Assembly: GCA_002794735.1 (NCBI GenBank)
Contig: NBAZ01000004.1
Location: 930,001-994,000, forward strand
From: Pyrrhoderma lamaoense
Lineage: Eukaryota > Basidiomycota > Agaricomycetes > Hymenochaetales > Hymenochaetaceae
Length of the DNA stretch: 64,000 nt
Direction: 5' to 3'
The first letter of the stretch is position 1; each line of letters opens with the position of its first letter. Shown here in pieces: positions 35,930-48,956 of this stretch. The notes under the pieces are model-generated. The model saw only the letters and a list, made by a program, of their open reading frames with translations, searched no databases and was not told the DNA's origin. The position numbers were made by a program, and so were the translations under genes.

Positions 35930-38900
35930 ATGGAAGGTCACTGTGCCATTCGTGGCCACTGTGGCTCAAAATCAATGTTCGGAAGGCCCCTTCCTTGTCC
36001 GTATAACGGACCCGCGCAAGAAGTATGACTTTTACAGTTTAATCACCAATGTATTCGTTTGTATTTATCACATTTATTCTATAAGCCAGAAAGTGAATCT
36101 GCGCGTGAACTTCTGTCGAGCGTCTGTGGTCCCCAGTTTGCTGAGGGACCCGTATGTTGCACTCGGGAACAGGTTGAAGTCTTGAAGGATAACTTTGACA
36201 CTGTTGAGGTTCTACTGGCGTCATGCCCCGCATGCAGAAATAATTTCAGATCATTTTTCTGCTCCTTCACTTGTTCCCCGGATCAAGGCTCCTTCTTAAA
36301 TGTCACCTCTACCCAGTTATCGTACGACAAGAAAAAGGCAGTAAAATCTGTCGACTTTTTTGTCGGGGATGATTTTTCTCAAGGATTTTTCAACAGTTGC
36401 AAGGATGTTAAATTATCTGCGGCAAATGACTATGTTATGACTGTTATTGGGGAGGTGCAAAAGATACAAGGTCGTTTCTGAAATATTTAGGCGACGAGAA
36501 GGATATCGGTAGCCCTTTTCAAATAGATTTCTCATATTCTCCGTCCTCGGAATACACGCCGTTTGATCCTCCTCCCCGCAGGTGCTCAGATAATGATTTA
36601 GAAAGTCGTTGTGCTTGTGTTGATTGTGAGGACGTGTGCGAGGCTTTACCACCCGTTTTACCTCCGGACGCAGACGTGACTTGTCGTGTCGGAGGGATAT
36701 CTTGTCTTTCATTTGCACTGACCAACATTTACGGTCTAATTGTAGTGCTATGTTGTCTTGCTTATGTATGGAAACTGGTGGCAAAGAATCGGAAGGAGAA
36801 GAAATTCGATCGCTTAACATTACCTGGAGAAGATCCTTCAGATAATCCTCTATCACCTCGTTCTCATACACGGAGTCTATTAGGAGCATCTTCTCTACCC
36901 CAGAATGGAGAAGAGGCTATTGGATTAGCTAGAGACTCTAGAAATCTTGGCCGGGGAGCGTCATTATTGGACCCCATTGAAATGTTACAGCCACACCAAT
37001 ATCGCCTCAATACTTTCCTTCGAAGGTGTTTCTACCGTCTGGGACTTTACTGTGCATCATATCCCTGGATCACTTTTGCAGTAGTTTTTCTTGCCGTTGG
37101 GCTCCTAAATGTAGGTTGGAAAGACTTCCAAGTTGAGAGAGATCCGGTCAGACTCTGGGTGGCTTCTGATTCCGAGAGTAAACTACAAAAGGAGTTTTTT
37201 GATCAGCATTTTGGACCCTTCTACAGGCCTCAGCAAATATTCATCACTTCTATACCGGATGGCTTTCACAACTCTTCTCAAGTTGGACTGTCTACAGCAT
37301 ATGATAAGCTACCCCCTGTACTCTCCTATGATCACCTTAAATGGTGGTTTAATGTCGAATCTGATATACGTTCTCTTCGCTCGTCAAAGGGATATGATCT
37401 GTCAGATGTATGTTTCAAACCGTCTGGCCAAGGGACGCCTTGTGTAGTCCAATCTGTGACTGCTTGGTTTGACTATGAACTAGATGGATATGAGGATCTC
37501 TGGCAAGATCGTCTAATAAACTGTGCGTCAGCCCCAGGGGAATGTTTACCAGATTTCAAACAGCCTTTAGGTCCTCAGTATGTTCTCGGTGGCTTCCCTA
37601 ATGGACCCAAGGTTGAAGACCCCTCGGAATACCTGCAGGCCCGTGCATTAGTCGTGAATATCGTTATTGACGATTCTCTTGACATAGCTAAACAGGAGAT
37701 GGCTATGGACTGGGAACGTTCACTACGGGAATTTCTCCTTCGTATCAGCGAAGTAGCACCGGATCAAGCAGGACTGAATATCCATTTCTCCACAGGTGTT
37801 TCCTTAGAGGAAGAACTAAACAAGAGTACGAACACTGATGTCAAAATTGTGGTCCTTTCTTATCTTGTTATGTTCTTCTACGTTGCACTGACTCTGGGCA
37901 ACAACTCTGCTGGCCGAGAAGAAGGCGTATTTTCTTCCTTGAAACGTTGGGTAACTAATCTCCCTCGCTACTTCTTGAAAAAACTGTCACTAGGATCGGT
38001 GTTGATTGAATCTGAGGACGAAGAGCCGCACCTTTTTCCACGTTTACCTCGAAACCTCTTCGTAAACTCAAAATTTACTCTAGGCCTCTTTGGTATTGCC
38101 TTGGTAATTTTGTCTGTGTCTTCATCTGTAGGCCTTTTTTCGGCTTTAGGTGTAAAGGTAACTCTGATTATTGCTGAAGTAATACCATTTCTTGTGTTGG
38201 CAGTTGGAGTCGATAATGTCTTCATTCTCGTCCATGAATTAGATCGCCAAAATTTGCTTCACGGCCCAAATGCATCTTCTAATGCACGAGAACTTGGTGT
38301 AAGCTCCATTACGTCTACGGTTGTTTCAGTTCAAGCCCAGGCCTCACCTTTCACTTCATCACGCGACGAATCTGCTGATGCAGTATCTGTTCCAATCCAT
38401 TTTTCACCGGAAGAACGCGTAGCAAGAGCTTTAGCAAAGATGGGACCATCCATTCTTCTGAGTTCTATTACGGAGGTCACGGCTTTTGCCCTGGGAGCAC
38501 TTGTCCCTATGCCAGCTGTCAGAAACTTTGCTCTTTATGCCGCTGGAAGTGTTTTTCTGAACGCAGTTCTACAAATCACGGTTTTTGTGAGTGCACTGAC
38601 CCTTGATCTATATAGAGTTGAGGTAAGATCTCGCATATATAATTTAAGACATTGATTGCTGAGAAGTCTCAAAGGCGAGTAGGATAGATTGTTTCCCATG
38701 TATAAAGCTTCCACCGCGAATTGCTTTACTTGATAATCAGAGTAGTGTGAACGTTGGAAGACTGGCTAAATTCATCCGAAGGAAATATGCACCCTTCTTA
38801 CTCAAGCCTGCGGTCAAGAACATGGTGCTCCTACTATTTGGTGGCTTATTTGTCTGTTCCGTAATTTCCATCCAACATATACAATTGGGTCTTGGTAAGC

Positions 38901-40439
38901 CTGATAATAACATATCTAGGATGAGATAACTCACATTGTGAATGGAAATAAAGATCAAAGGCTTGCACTACCTTCCGATTCGTACCTTGTCCCGTATTTC
39001 AACGCTCTCGAGAAGTACTTAGATATTGGACCTCCCGTTTACTTCGTCTCTACCGATCTCAACGTGACGGATAGATCTGATCAAAGACACCTATGTGGGA
39101 GATTTACCACTTGTGATGGATTTTCTATGGCGAACGTACTAGAGGCAGAGCGCAAGCGACCAGAATCCTCGTTTATTAACCAGCCTACAGCTTCTTGGAT
39201 TGATGATTATCTCCACTGGCTTAATCCCACAAATGACTGCTGTAGAGTGAGAAAGGCGAACCCAGACATCTTTTGTAAGCCACGAGATTCGCCTCGTTTA
39301 TGCCGGCCCTGCATGGAAGGTCACTCACCAGCATGGAACATCACCATGGATGGTCTTCCAGAAGGTGATGAATTTGCTATGTACCTTAAACAGTGGCTAC
39401 ACTCTCCTACAGATGAGGCATGTGCATTAGGTGGACAAGCTGCATATTCCACTGCATTATCCTTTGATTCCAACGCGGAGATTTCGGCTTCACATTTTCG
39501 AACATTCCATTCCCCATTGAGAACGCAAGCTGACTTCATCAATTCTCTTGAAGCTGCAAGACGAATCGCAACCGATATCTCCAAGAGAACTGACAGCACA
39601 GTTTTCCCTTATTCACTTCATTATGTTTTCTTTGATCAATATATCCACATCGTTGCTATCACCCAAGAAATACTCGGGCTCGGCCTTGCGGCTGTACTTA
39701 TAATAACATCGCTCTTACTGGGTTCATGGAGAACCGGTTCAATAGTTACCTTTGTTGTAGCCTTAACGGTGACAACGGTCATGGGTGTCATGGGTATCTG
39801 GGGAATCAACCTGAATGCAGTCAGTCTAGTCAACCTAGTAATTTCGTTAGGTATTGCTGTGGAATTTTGCGCCCATATTGCACGGGCTTTTATGGGTGCT
39901 GGTACTGGCCTTCCAGTTGACATCTCATCACGACAGAAAGAAAGAGATGAGAGAATGTGGGCTGGACTTGTTGATGTCGGGCCATCAGTAAGTCTATGTC
40001 GCTTTAAGTCTTAATTAATCGATTACTGATAACTACTTGATTCACTATAGGTTCTCTCTGGAATCACATTTACAAAGCTCATTGGCATCTCTGTCCTTGC
40101 CTTAACCCGATCGAAGCTTTTAGAAGTGAGTCAAAATACTAGATCTCAAATCAACATACACTGACGTAATTCGAAATAGGTTTATTACTTCCGAATGTGG
40201 CTTACCTTGATAATTTCTGGTGCATTACACGGCCTTGTTTTATTACCAGTGATACTTAGCTACGCCGGAGGACGAGGATATGCTCTTGAAGATGCGGATG
40301 AAGAATGGATGAGCTCCATCATTCGAAGATACGATTATACGTACGTTTATTAATCTTCTTGATGGAAAGCAAAACTGATGGTTTCGCATTGTCAATCAGC
40401 CCTTTCCTTGCCGATGATGAGTCTGAGCACAGTGATTAG
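35930..40439 (+). CDS. NCR1: Niemann-Pick C1 sterol transporter (Ncr1/NPC1)
   Basis: Vacuolar/lysosomal membrane protein that moves sterol out of the lumen. The Cys-rich sterol-binding N-domain starts GHCAIRGHCGSKSMFGRPLP and continues VCGPQFAEGPVCCTREQVEV. The sterol-sensing domain holds VVLSYLVMFFYVALTL, VTLIIAEVIPFLVLAVGVDN and ITEVTAFALGALVPMPAVRN. The C-terminal RND half repeats the pattern (LNAVSLVNLVISLGIAVEFC) and the protein ends FLADDESEHSD. At 36449-36452 the frame breaks in a G4 run: five Gs would restore IGGGAKDTRSFLKYLGDEKD, the expected NPC1 sequence. The start is unclear: ATG at 35930 lacks a signal peptide, so an upstream coding exon is likely. Convergent with the RNPS1-like gene. 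Confidence 0.9.
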
Positions 40440-40539
40440 ATCCGTAGAATAGGAATAACATATATCCATTCATATATAATTTCGTATACTTAAGTACAAT
40501 ATAATATAAAAAATCATTCAAGGCAAAGACTGAATGTAT

Positions 40540-41506
40540 CTAGTCGTCTTTGGAGGAGCGAGGTGATCTCGACCTGCTGTCTCTTATATCATCTCTGCTG
40601 TAGCTCCTACGGCCTCTGCTACCTGATGAACTTCGACTTCGACTTCGTGAGTATCTTGAATGCGATGAATATGAGCGGGAACGGGAACGAGAACGAGAAC
40701 GAGAAAGCGACCGCGTTCTGGATCTCGAAGGAGAATATGAATAGCTCCTTGAACGACTAGAAGGAGTGTAGCTTCTAGACCTGGTTCTCCCACGACCGCG
40801 ACCATAACCACCTCTCTCATAGCTAGGTGAACGTCTCCTTGGCCCGAGTCTACCAGGGATACGGCGAACCGGAGAACGCGAACGCGTACGTGAACGGGAC
40901 CATGAGCGTGAACCTGGACGATACAAATCACGCCCTATAGGTGCCCGACGACCACCGTAACTACCCCCTGCCCCTCCACGATAGGAGTCTCCTCCATACC
41001 TAGCTTCACGTCCTTGCCAACGTCCACCAAAATTTCCTCGTGAACGTGAACGTGACCGTGAATACGACCGGCCACCTCCACGACCAAACCTTGAACGAGA
41101 GGGTGAGCGCATTGGCGAGTTAGAAAGCTCGATCTTTAACACAGCGCCATCAAGTTGTCCACCATCCATGTGTGTCTTTGCCTTGTGAGCAGCCGAAGAA
41201 GTTGAGAATTCGAGAGACGCTTTTCCTTTATTTTGACCCGCTAACAACTGGATTAGCATGTTTAAATATTTTAGGATGAAATTCATGTCACATACATTTT
41301 GTGAATGTGGGGAGATCAAGTTTCACAATTTCTCCATAAAAACTGAAGATAGCACGAAGATGGGATTCAACGACATTTCGGGTTAAATTCGTAACAGTTA
41401 CAACTTTTGCATTTGCATTGTCTGCGGAGTCCATGTCAACATCACCATCATGAGGTTTATGATTTTCTAAAGGATGAGGTGAAGTTGATCGACCTCTAGT
41501 AGACAT
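40540..41506 (-). CDS. RNPS1-like SR-rich RRM protein
   Basis: RNA-binding splicing/exon-junction factor. MSTRGRSTSPHPLENHK leads to one RRM: AKVVTVTNLTRNVVESHLRA (RNP2 region), IFSFYGEIVKLDLP, and after one intron GQNKGKASLEFSTSSAAHKA (RNP1 region) with LDGAVLKIEL. The rest is a low-complexity tail, first RGG/GYGG-type and then long RS dipeptide repeats, ending SRSPRSSKDD. RRM followed by an RS tail with little sequence before it fits RNPS1 rather than SRSF proteins; the assignment is by similarity only. An ACATGACC box lies about 115 bp upstream. Confidence 0.82.
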
Positions 41507-41745
41507 GATACTTGTAAGTGACGTCTGGGACTAGTAAACACTTACGACTCGTAGCTACGGTAATACATGCACAAGCAATGACTACAGGACCCGGCCCTAA
41601 ACTCCACTAGATCAGAATCACATGACCTTAGATACCAAGGGATTCTGTAAATTAGATCGGTAATTCAAGTCACTCTGTAAATGCAGACGAGTTGGTCAAT
41701 TTTATTCTAGGCTACTTAGATAAAACAAGAATTTATGTGGATAAA

Positions 41746-43699
41746 TCATATACTGGGTGTTATCCATGCTCTATTGGGGACATAATCAGGGTCTTTGATA
41801 TCATTATTCTCTGTGTTTCCCTTCCTCCCAGGACACTGGACCGAAAATTTGTTGAACTTTGCCGCCTTTCGCGAGGGAGCACGGATCGAGCTATAGTTTG
41901 AACTAGAACAGGCTGTCTTTTGATGCCTCACATAGAGGTCTCTTCTTGAAAACGCTGCGCCACTATTACGCAAAATTTTAGACGATACAGGGAATTTTAG
42001 AGAGTGTACCTACCAGTCACAGGAAAACTTCTTATCCGGCCTATGATTAGCTTCGTGCCGTTGGCAATCATTATGACGAATGAACCCCAGTCCGCTAAAA
42101 CAATGAAAAAACACGCCTCAGACACAGACACAAATGTATATGTAATTACATACCATACACCACAGTGGAAGGGCTTTTCTCCCAAGTGCGTACGGACATG
42201 ATCTCCCATATGGTCTTTGCGCTTTGTAAGCTTTGAGCACCCTTTAAGATAGCATCTATATCCTGGCATCGGCATTCTACTCTCAGATAATCTGCCAGCG
42301 AAAGTAAATATCAGTTCATCCGAGAGCCTTTTCCCTGGGTTCATCATCATATAGTACTTCGTTTTCTGTGCCATTTCTTCTCCAGAAACGCCTAAGTATG
42401 TATCATGTAGTGTGATATCTTGTGGAATAGTAGACTCAAAAAGCTCAAGAACATTTGTTCCTAGTTTAACATTAGTAGTCGTCTGTTGGTGATAAACGTT
42501 TGTTATGTCTTTTAACTTCTTCTTTTTTCTAGGGGGTGAGGAGACTGCCTCCATTGTCTCAAGTATTGCAGAGCTTATAGGCGTAAAGGGGACTTCATGA
42601 GACGTGAGAGGCTGAAATGCCGATGAACCAGGGAGACGTTCGAGAGTACGACTTATAATCCTAGGTACGTCTTGTAAGCTGATTTTCTCAGAGAAATCGC
42701 TAGGAGTAAGACATGAATTTTCGAGATAAAATGATGGAAGATCTTCTTGAGAAACTGAGTCCTGAGGCGTTTCATGTTCTTTGATTTCATTGACAAAGGT
42801 TGAGAGTGTGTGAGTAGATCCAATAACATCCTTATCAGTCTCTTCAGTTTTAATAAACAGGGAGGTTACCTCTTGTTGGCATTGAGCTGATGATTGATTC
42901 ATCAAAAGATCTTGTGGTCTAACAAATACCTGATTATCATGTTCTTTCTTGTCGAACATATTGATATCTGCTACCAGACCAAAGGAAATTGGAGAGTGCA
43001 TGGCAAAAGAGAAAAGGGGGAGCGAATGTTACTATAGTCGTAAAACGTACGACCACAGGCAAGTTTACTCTCTTCAAGATAGTCAAGGGTATCGGATGGT
43101 TTGATAGTTCTTGGAGCTGTGTACGTTGGGACATAGAAAATTTCGTTTCTCATGAAAAAATCGTCATTTCGGGACAGATTATCAAGAATCGGAGTACCGA
43201 GTTGAAAAGGACTCGATATTATTATTGGAGAAGATGGAGGTCCAAGAAAGTCATCAGCAAGTTCGCTAACTAGGGATGAACCAGACTCAGATGATTTGTC
43301 AAGGACCGGAATTGGATCGTTGGATGGTACAGAGCCTGTCTTTTGTATTTCATTAGTCTCACAGTCAATGACGATACCTAGCCCTCCAGAGAATTGACAC
43401 TTCTGAGATTCAAACATAGTATCTAAGGAACGATGGCGTTTACGTCCATTGCATCGCGTATCTATAAGAGTCTGAAATTCTGGACAGATTTCCGAGTTTT
43501 CACTAGTAATTATAGCTGAGTTATTGTTAACAAGCAGACCCCGTAGTTGTATGTTCCTCGATCTAGTAGAATGTGATGATGATGTTTGAGCTATACTGTA
43601 AAACATAGGTGAATGATTTGCTTGAGGTGATGATTTCGGGTTCGATTGCCCATTCACAAAGTAAGGGTCATCCTCGATCTCAATCTCAAAAGAAGGCAT
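41746..43699 (-). CDS. Swi5/Ace2-like C2H2 zinc-finger transcription factor
   Basis: Probable nuclear DNA-binding regulator. About 500 disordered residues from MPSFEIEIEDDPYFVNGQ contain an Arg/Lys patch SPPRKKKKLKDITNVY that could be a nuclear signal. Three fingers stand at the C-terminus: YRCYLKGCSKLTKRKDHMGD..HVRTH; FHCGVCGLGFIRHNDCQRHE..ANH; and FSCDCGAAFSRRDLYVRH..QKTAC. The third has only one residue between its cysteines and ends in Cys, the arrangement of yeast Swi5/Ace2 finger 3. Introns split fingers 2 and 3; the acceptor giving DCGAAFSRRD best preserves the fold. One intron near 43,070 joins LACG to INMFDKKE. The Swi5/Ace2 assignment rests on finger layout only. Divergent to the Cyc2-like gene (124 bp). 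Confidence 0.78.
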
Positions 43700-43823
43700 A
43701 AGATAAATATAGTAGATGAGAATTCCAGACTAAATAGAAGATAAATGGGGATAAAATGGAGCAGCAGAATAGAGGTTGTAGTTGTTCTGTATAGAGTGGC
43801 AGCCGCACCTGCCTGTGTCCAAA

Positions 43824-45002
43824 ATGGGCATCATTTTAAGTTTCCATTATGTAATCAGATGTGGGTTCAGACGCTTCTTGTCGGTCAGGTCCTTGATGTC
43901 CTTTTTTCTCAATACCTCCTTCCGTCATTTATCTAAAAATGCACGTACAACCCTTGGATCAGGTACACGTAGCTCACATAGGCTACAAGACACCATATGT
44001 AAAAGGAAAAGCTTTGCGAATCATGTATGTGTGACTTCAGGAGCTTTAGGGTGCTCTTTTGCTTCATATTGGCTTTGGACCGAATATGAGATTTCTAAAC
44101 TAGAAGCTCGTCCGCTTTCTCCTTCTTACTTCTCCCCATCAACGCTATCATCAACAGAAATAGTAAATCCGAAAACAAAATTACTTCGAATATCTCTGAA
44201 TCCCGAAGTAACTAAAACACTCCAATCACTTCCGCCAGTTTGGTCAGTTTACGTGAAGGACTCAGATATCCAAGTCGAACGCCCATACACTCCTTTAGAA
44301 GGTGTCTCAACTACTGGTGAAATGGCTTTTTGGGTGAAGAAATATCCCCATGGTGAAGTGGGTCGATGGTTGCATTCCAAGTCTCTTGGAGAGAGGATAG
44401 AGATACGTGGACCAGAACAAACATTTCCCTGGGAAGAGAATAAATGGGATAATGTAATCATGGTAAGTCTCGTCTCTTAGTATACTACCAGAGGGCTGAC
44501 GTCTATAGATATCGGGAGGCACTGGTGTCGCCCCATTTTTTCAATTACTCAATTTTCACTTTAGTAAATCAGAATCACCTTCGAAGACTAAATTCACACT
44601 TTTGCATTCTTATCGTTCGCCACGAGAATTTCCACCTACATCATTGCTAGATACACTATCATCATGGGAAAGCCAAGACTCTGGAAAGTTGAAGGTCCGG
44701 ACTTTTGTAGATGCTTTAGAAGATACTCAGCCTGAAAGCGAGATTCGCGTCGGAAGAATATCAAAATCTGATGTTGAGTCAGAAATAACGCAATGTAGTG
44801 GGAAGACGATTGTGCTTGTCTGTGGCCCTGATACGTGAGAAGAAATCTGTGTATCGCGTTTAGATATCATCAATATACTAATGAACTCTTTAGGATGATC
44901 AATGCAGTAGCAGGACCAAAAAACCGTGATAATTCACAAGGACCAGTTGGGGGGATGCTGAAGGAGATCCAGAATACTTCGTTCCACGTCTGGAAATTAT
45001 AG
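43824..45002 (+). CDS. Mitochondrial FAD/NAD oxidoreductase, Cyc2/cytochrome-b5-reductase-like
   Basis: Ferredoxin-reductase fold protein, probably attached to the inner mitochondrial membrane. MGIILSFHYVIRCGFRRFLS gives a basic, Arg-containing presequence; VTSGALGCSFASYWLWTEY is a TM segment. The FAD site is RPYTPLEGVS with GRWLHSKSLGERIEIRGPEQ; the NAD half has ISGGTGVAPFFQLLNFHFSK (intron after NVIM) and LVCGPDTMINAVAGPK. It ends FHVWKL. The RGPEQTFPW motif and short length recall yeast Cyc2, which helps attach haem to cytochrome c; a b5-reductase relative is the alternative. Its stop is 58 bp from the convergent PheRS stop. Confidence 0.8.
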
Positions 45003-45060
45003 GGTATAATTGGATAGATAAAAAACAATATATTTCTACACTTAGTTAGCACTTGTACAT

Positions 45061-47037
45061 TTAGAACCGTACAGCAGCTGCCTTTTCTACACCTTCAATC
45101 GATACTCTATGTCCGACCAAAGTTCTTATATTATTAATACCGTATCTGATACCGAATCAGCTAGTTGAAAATAACGTACAGATTTACACTTACCGGATCA
45201 TTGTTGGACGCTCAAGACTAAGTCCCCATCCCAATACACGTACATCTTTGGGCAAGCCCATGGGTTCAAGCATTTCTGGTCGGAACATACCACTGTTTCC
45301 GATTTCAACCCATTTATTTAGCAATGGATGGAAAGCGAATATCTCGAGCGATGGCTAAAGTACAAATGGAGAAGTTAGTGTTAAAATCTTTACAGACGTA
45401 AAACCAGGTATACCTCAGTATAAGGATTATACGCAGGTTTAAACCGTAGCTGAGAGACCCCCATTTTGTTGAAAAAAGTATTCATGAAGCCTGTTTATCT
45501 GTGTTAAATGAGTACCATCTCGATTAGGAAGATGTACTTGCCTATAAGGTCCCCTAAGGTTAGATTGCGGTCTGCCACTACACCTTCTACTTGGTGGAAT
45601 TCAGCAAGATGAGTTGCATCAGTTGCCTCATTTCGGAATACTCTATCAATACTGAAGAGCTTCGCAGGTTTAAATCCTCCAGGTTGTTTAGCTATCTCAT
45701 AGAGTAACCTCGATGACGAAGCGGTGGTATGGGTACGAAGTAGTAATCTATGTGACTCTTCTGCATCCCATGGTGCACGATATCCTAAAGAGCCGTAATC
45801 ACCAAACTCGTGTACTTTCGCTACTTTATCGTAGTAATCTTTTGGGGGTCTAATGACGCCGATGGGTCTGTGAAAGATATAGATAAGTACATATAATTCA
45901 TATTTAGGCTAAAAGTCAACTTTCCAGACAAATAAAAGGTATCTTGGAGATCTCTGGCCGGGTGTTGCTGAGGTACGAATAAAGTGTCAAAACACCAGAA
46001 CGAGGACTCAACGAAAGATGATGTTGGCATTTCAGCAAAACTAGAGAAAATTTTAAAACGGGTAACTTTTTCATACTGAAATATACGTACCCCATCTCCA
46101 TGAAAATACTTTTAAACTCATCCTTAACTTTTAAAAGTGGGTGTAGGGCACCTCCAGCCGGTGGGACACCCATGGCTTCAAAGTTATATTTTTTGAATGT
46201 TGAAGTTTTCCACGACCCTCTGAAAGTATCTTAGTACATGATAGCCCCAGTAAGGAAGAGAAACATACGAAACAAGCATATCTGATGTCAGATCTGTCTC
46301 CGGTTTGGCTAAGGAAGTGCTGAAGTTCGGGCCCTTCTGTACAGTAAACCACTGCCCTTTCCTACATTTTCGTTAGAAATTATATGAAGTATCTTGTTGA
46401 TCAACAAACTTTTGGGTAATTAACTTCCGTTTTCTTAAAGCAGCAAGTGCTTTTTCGCCGGCTTTTAGCGTCCCAGTGGAGTCAACCTCACGCATATCGA
46501 GCTGCGTGCTATCTACAATTGAAGTTACCTTGAAAGATAGCTTAGTGACAAGACAGTCATTTTGAAGGATTCATGATTATACCTTCTTCACAAAACCATC
46601 GCCTTCCTTCTGAATCCAGCCAGCTCTAAAGGCATTCCCTTGTCCAACTTTGGCGGTCTCATCGCCTACCTTTTGTCTCAGCTCAGCCACAGTCAAAGGT
46701 GGCCTTTCACCTTTGACCGGTAACACTGACCAAACACGAGCTTCATGCGAACCCTCTAAAGCTATTTGGGCACCTTCTGGAGTTAGGATGTGGGATGATA
46801 TTTCCTGTGTGGAATATGAAATCATCTATATACCTGCTGTGAGATATTGAGGAAATTGGCAGCATATATTCTGCTCACATCTCGACTTGAAAGTGAGTTT
46901 AGGGCACCTAGAACGCTGAGTTGAGCATCTTGAGAAACAGCGGGGGACGATTCACCAGGCAGCACAAGCTGCCGTGTGTCCTTGATGACTCCATCAGACT
47001 CCAGCGTCTTTAGTATAAGTTCTTGTATGGCCTCCAT
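45061..47037 (-). CDS. FRS2: Cytosolic phenylalanyl-tRNA synthetase alpha subunit
   Basis: Charges tRNA-Phe as an alpha2beta2 complex. [20 protein letters not shown] and [18 protein letters not shown] form the N-terminal helical/DBD part. The class II core is clear: [31 protein letters not shown]-type motif 1 with [40 protein letters not shown], motif 2 region [20 protein letters not shown] with EFHQVEG, and motif 3 [20 protein letters not shown]. It ends VEKAAAVRF. About eight introns. A CACGTG box at 47102-47107 lies 65 bp upstream. Confidence 0.95.
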
Positions 47038-47654
47038 AAAGTATGAAGTAGATGTAGATTCAAGCCATGGATTTTGTGGGTTGCATAGATCTGAGTCACT
47101 TCACGTGTCTTTTAATGCAACTTCTTTTCTATACTACTACTATAGGCTAGACACATCCCGACGGGTTTTTTTTTTACAGATACGAGATAGTTTTAGTATT
47201 TATTAAAAATAAAGATGACTTTGAGAATAGAAGAAACATTTAAACAAAAGGAAAGTTGCTGGTACTATGCAAGTATTCATTCAATATGTATATCGTAAAC
47301 TATGACAGGTAGTAGTATATAATGAGCTCCTACCAGCCTCAAACAAAGATAGTTGATCTAACCATTCAGGCTAGCCCAGTAGAGTACTAGTGTAAAATCT
47401 TCTAGGCAATGTAAGGTCATCCTGGTCTCATGATCGTAGTAGATCACAGAGGAATTAACGCCCACAATTTGAGAATATTTCTCCCTGGAAAGTTGATTAG
47501 GTAATATTTACCACTCAGACCTCGGTTGTCGTGTCCAACCGTCATCCGTTTGCGAATATAGTCTTATATATATTTATATAAGGAACACAGAAGGCATCTT
47601 CCTAGCTACTTTGACTTTGACTCGATTACAGGTGCACCCACAGTAGGGATCATC
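47038..47654. other. Divergent intergenic region, FRS2 / UFE1
   Basis: No gene seen. Contains CACGTG (47102-47107) near FRS2, a T10 run near 47166, and TATA-like tracts at about 47560-47580 before the UFE1 start. Confidence 0.5.
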
Positions 47655-48956
47655 ATGGTCGTAAACGATCTTACACCCCAGCTCCGGGAACTAGTTGCAA
47701 GATATTCATCACCCGGTACAAAAAGGCGGAGAAATACCCGCCGTAAAGACGAGATTAATGATACTCAAATGATCTTGAATAATGAATACTTGCAGGAGGC
47801 TCATAACATAGTGGGTCACGTCTTTTTATTCAAGGACAAACCCAGTTTTTGCTAACCGAGCAGAATTGTAGTTGAACCATATAAGGAACCTCAGTAGAAT
47901 GTTGTCTAGTATCCGTGGCGCCTACCTAGATATGAATTCAAACCCAGGCTACTCTACTCGCCAATCAAACCGTAACATCGAGCTTGATGGTTCCGAGGGC
48001 TCATGGTCGTCGTTAAGACATCTTACGAATGAAGAAAGAGACCAGATCGATTTGCAAGCCAAGATGATCATTGCAAAATGTGCGGATAGACTGAGGCAGA
48101 TGGAGGAACTGGAAAAAAGTTGGTTAAATACTTACACAAGCATATTGATGAACTGTGATCTAATGATATGCTAGAAAGGACAGAGCTGCTGTCAGCGGAT
48201 AATAGTCTATTTACACGTCTACTCCCTACTCGATTAAGACAAGATATACCATCCATAGCAGAGGCAAATCGAGCAGCACACCACTCAAGCATAATTTATT
48301 ATATAAACAGACGACTGGCTGAAGTAGGGCAAGCGCAGAAGGAAATGCAAGAAGAGCGTGTGAAACGTCAGATGGAGCGGACTCGGACGCTTGGCTCAAG
48401 TATAGCTAAAGAGGCAACAGGCATGGGCTTAGGAGATATCATACCAATCTCTGATCCTGTCTCTTTCTCCAACTCGAAGGGCACAAGAAGCTGGATTGGG
48501 GATGCGGCTTCTAGTATCGCATCTTCAATTGGTCTTCCTTCGCAGTCCACAGAATTAGCGCACTCTAATTTTCAAATATCTTCCGTTCCGAATGGGGACG
48601 AAACTGACGACGACGACTATGAGGATATAGAACTCTCTACATCTCAAATACACCAGTTTGAAGCCGAGAATGCAAACATTTTACGCTCTGTCCAAGATAC
48701 TTTGGCTTCTGTGCAACAAGCTGAAGCTAGGCTAATGGATATCAGCGCCCTTCAGATGCAATTAGTAGCTCACCTTACAAAGCAGACAGAAGTCACTGAA
48801 CAACTCTATGAAGATGCAGTCAACACTACTGCAAGCGTAGAAAGAGGAAATATCCAACTACGAGAAGCAAAGCGACGAGCTGCAGATGGTAGACTTTACA
48901 TACTTGTTTTCCTAATCTCGTCTAGTCTTGCTCTATTATTTCTCCATTATTATTGA
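47655..48956 (+). CDS. UFE1: Syntaxin-18-type ER t-SNARE (Ufe1)
   Basis: Qa-SNARE at the ER for Golgi-to-ER retrograde vesicle fusion. The N-terminal part (ELVARYSSPGTKRRRNTRRK) and DQIDLQAKMIIAKCADRLRQ match the syntaxin-18 N-domain. The middle has IIYYINRRLAEVGQAQKEMQ. The SNARE helix is near IHQFEAENANILRSVQDTLA and ISALQMQLVAHLTKQTEVTE with a central Gln. The C-terminal anchor is ILVFLISSSLALLFLHYY, immediately at the end as in tail-anchored SNAREs. Two introns: one after EAHNI (joined to LNHIRNLSRM) and one after EELEK. Confidence 0.92.

Noticed and set aside
40600..41100. Apparent tandem repeats
   Set aside because: These are the Arg-Ser codons of the RNPS1-like tail, not a DNA repeat or CRISPR.
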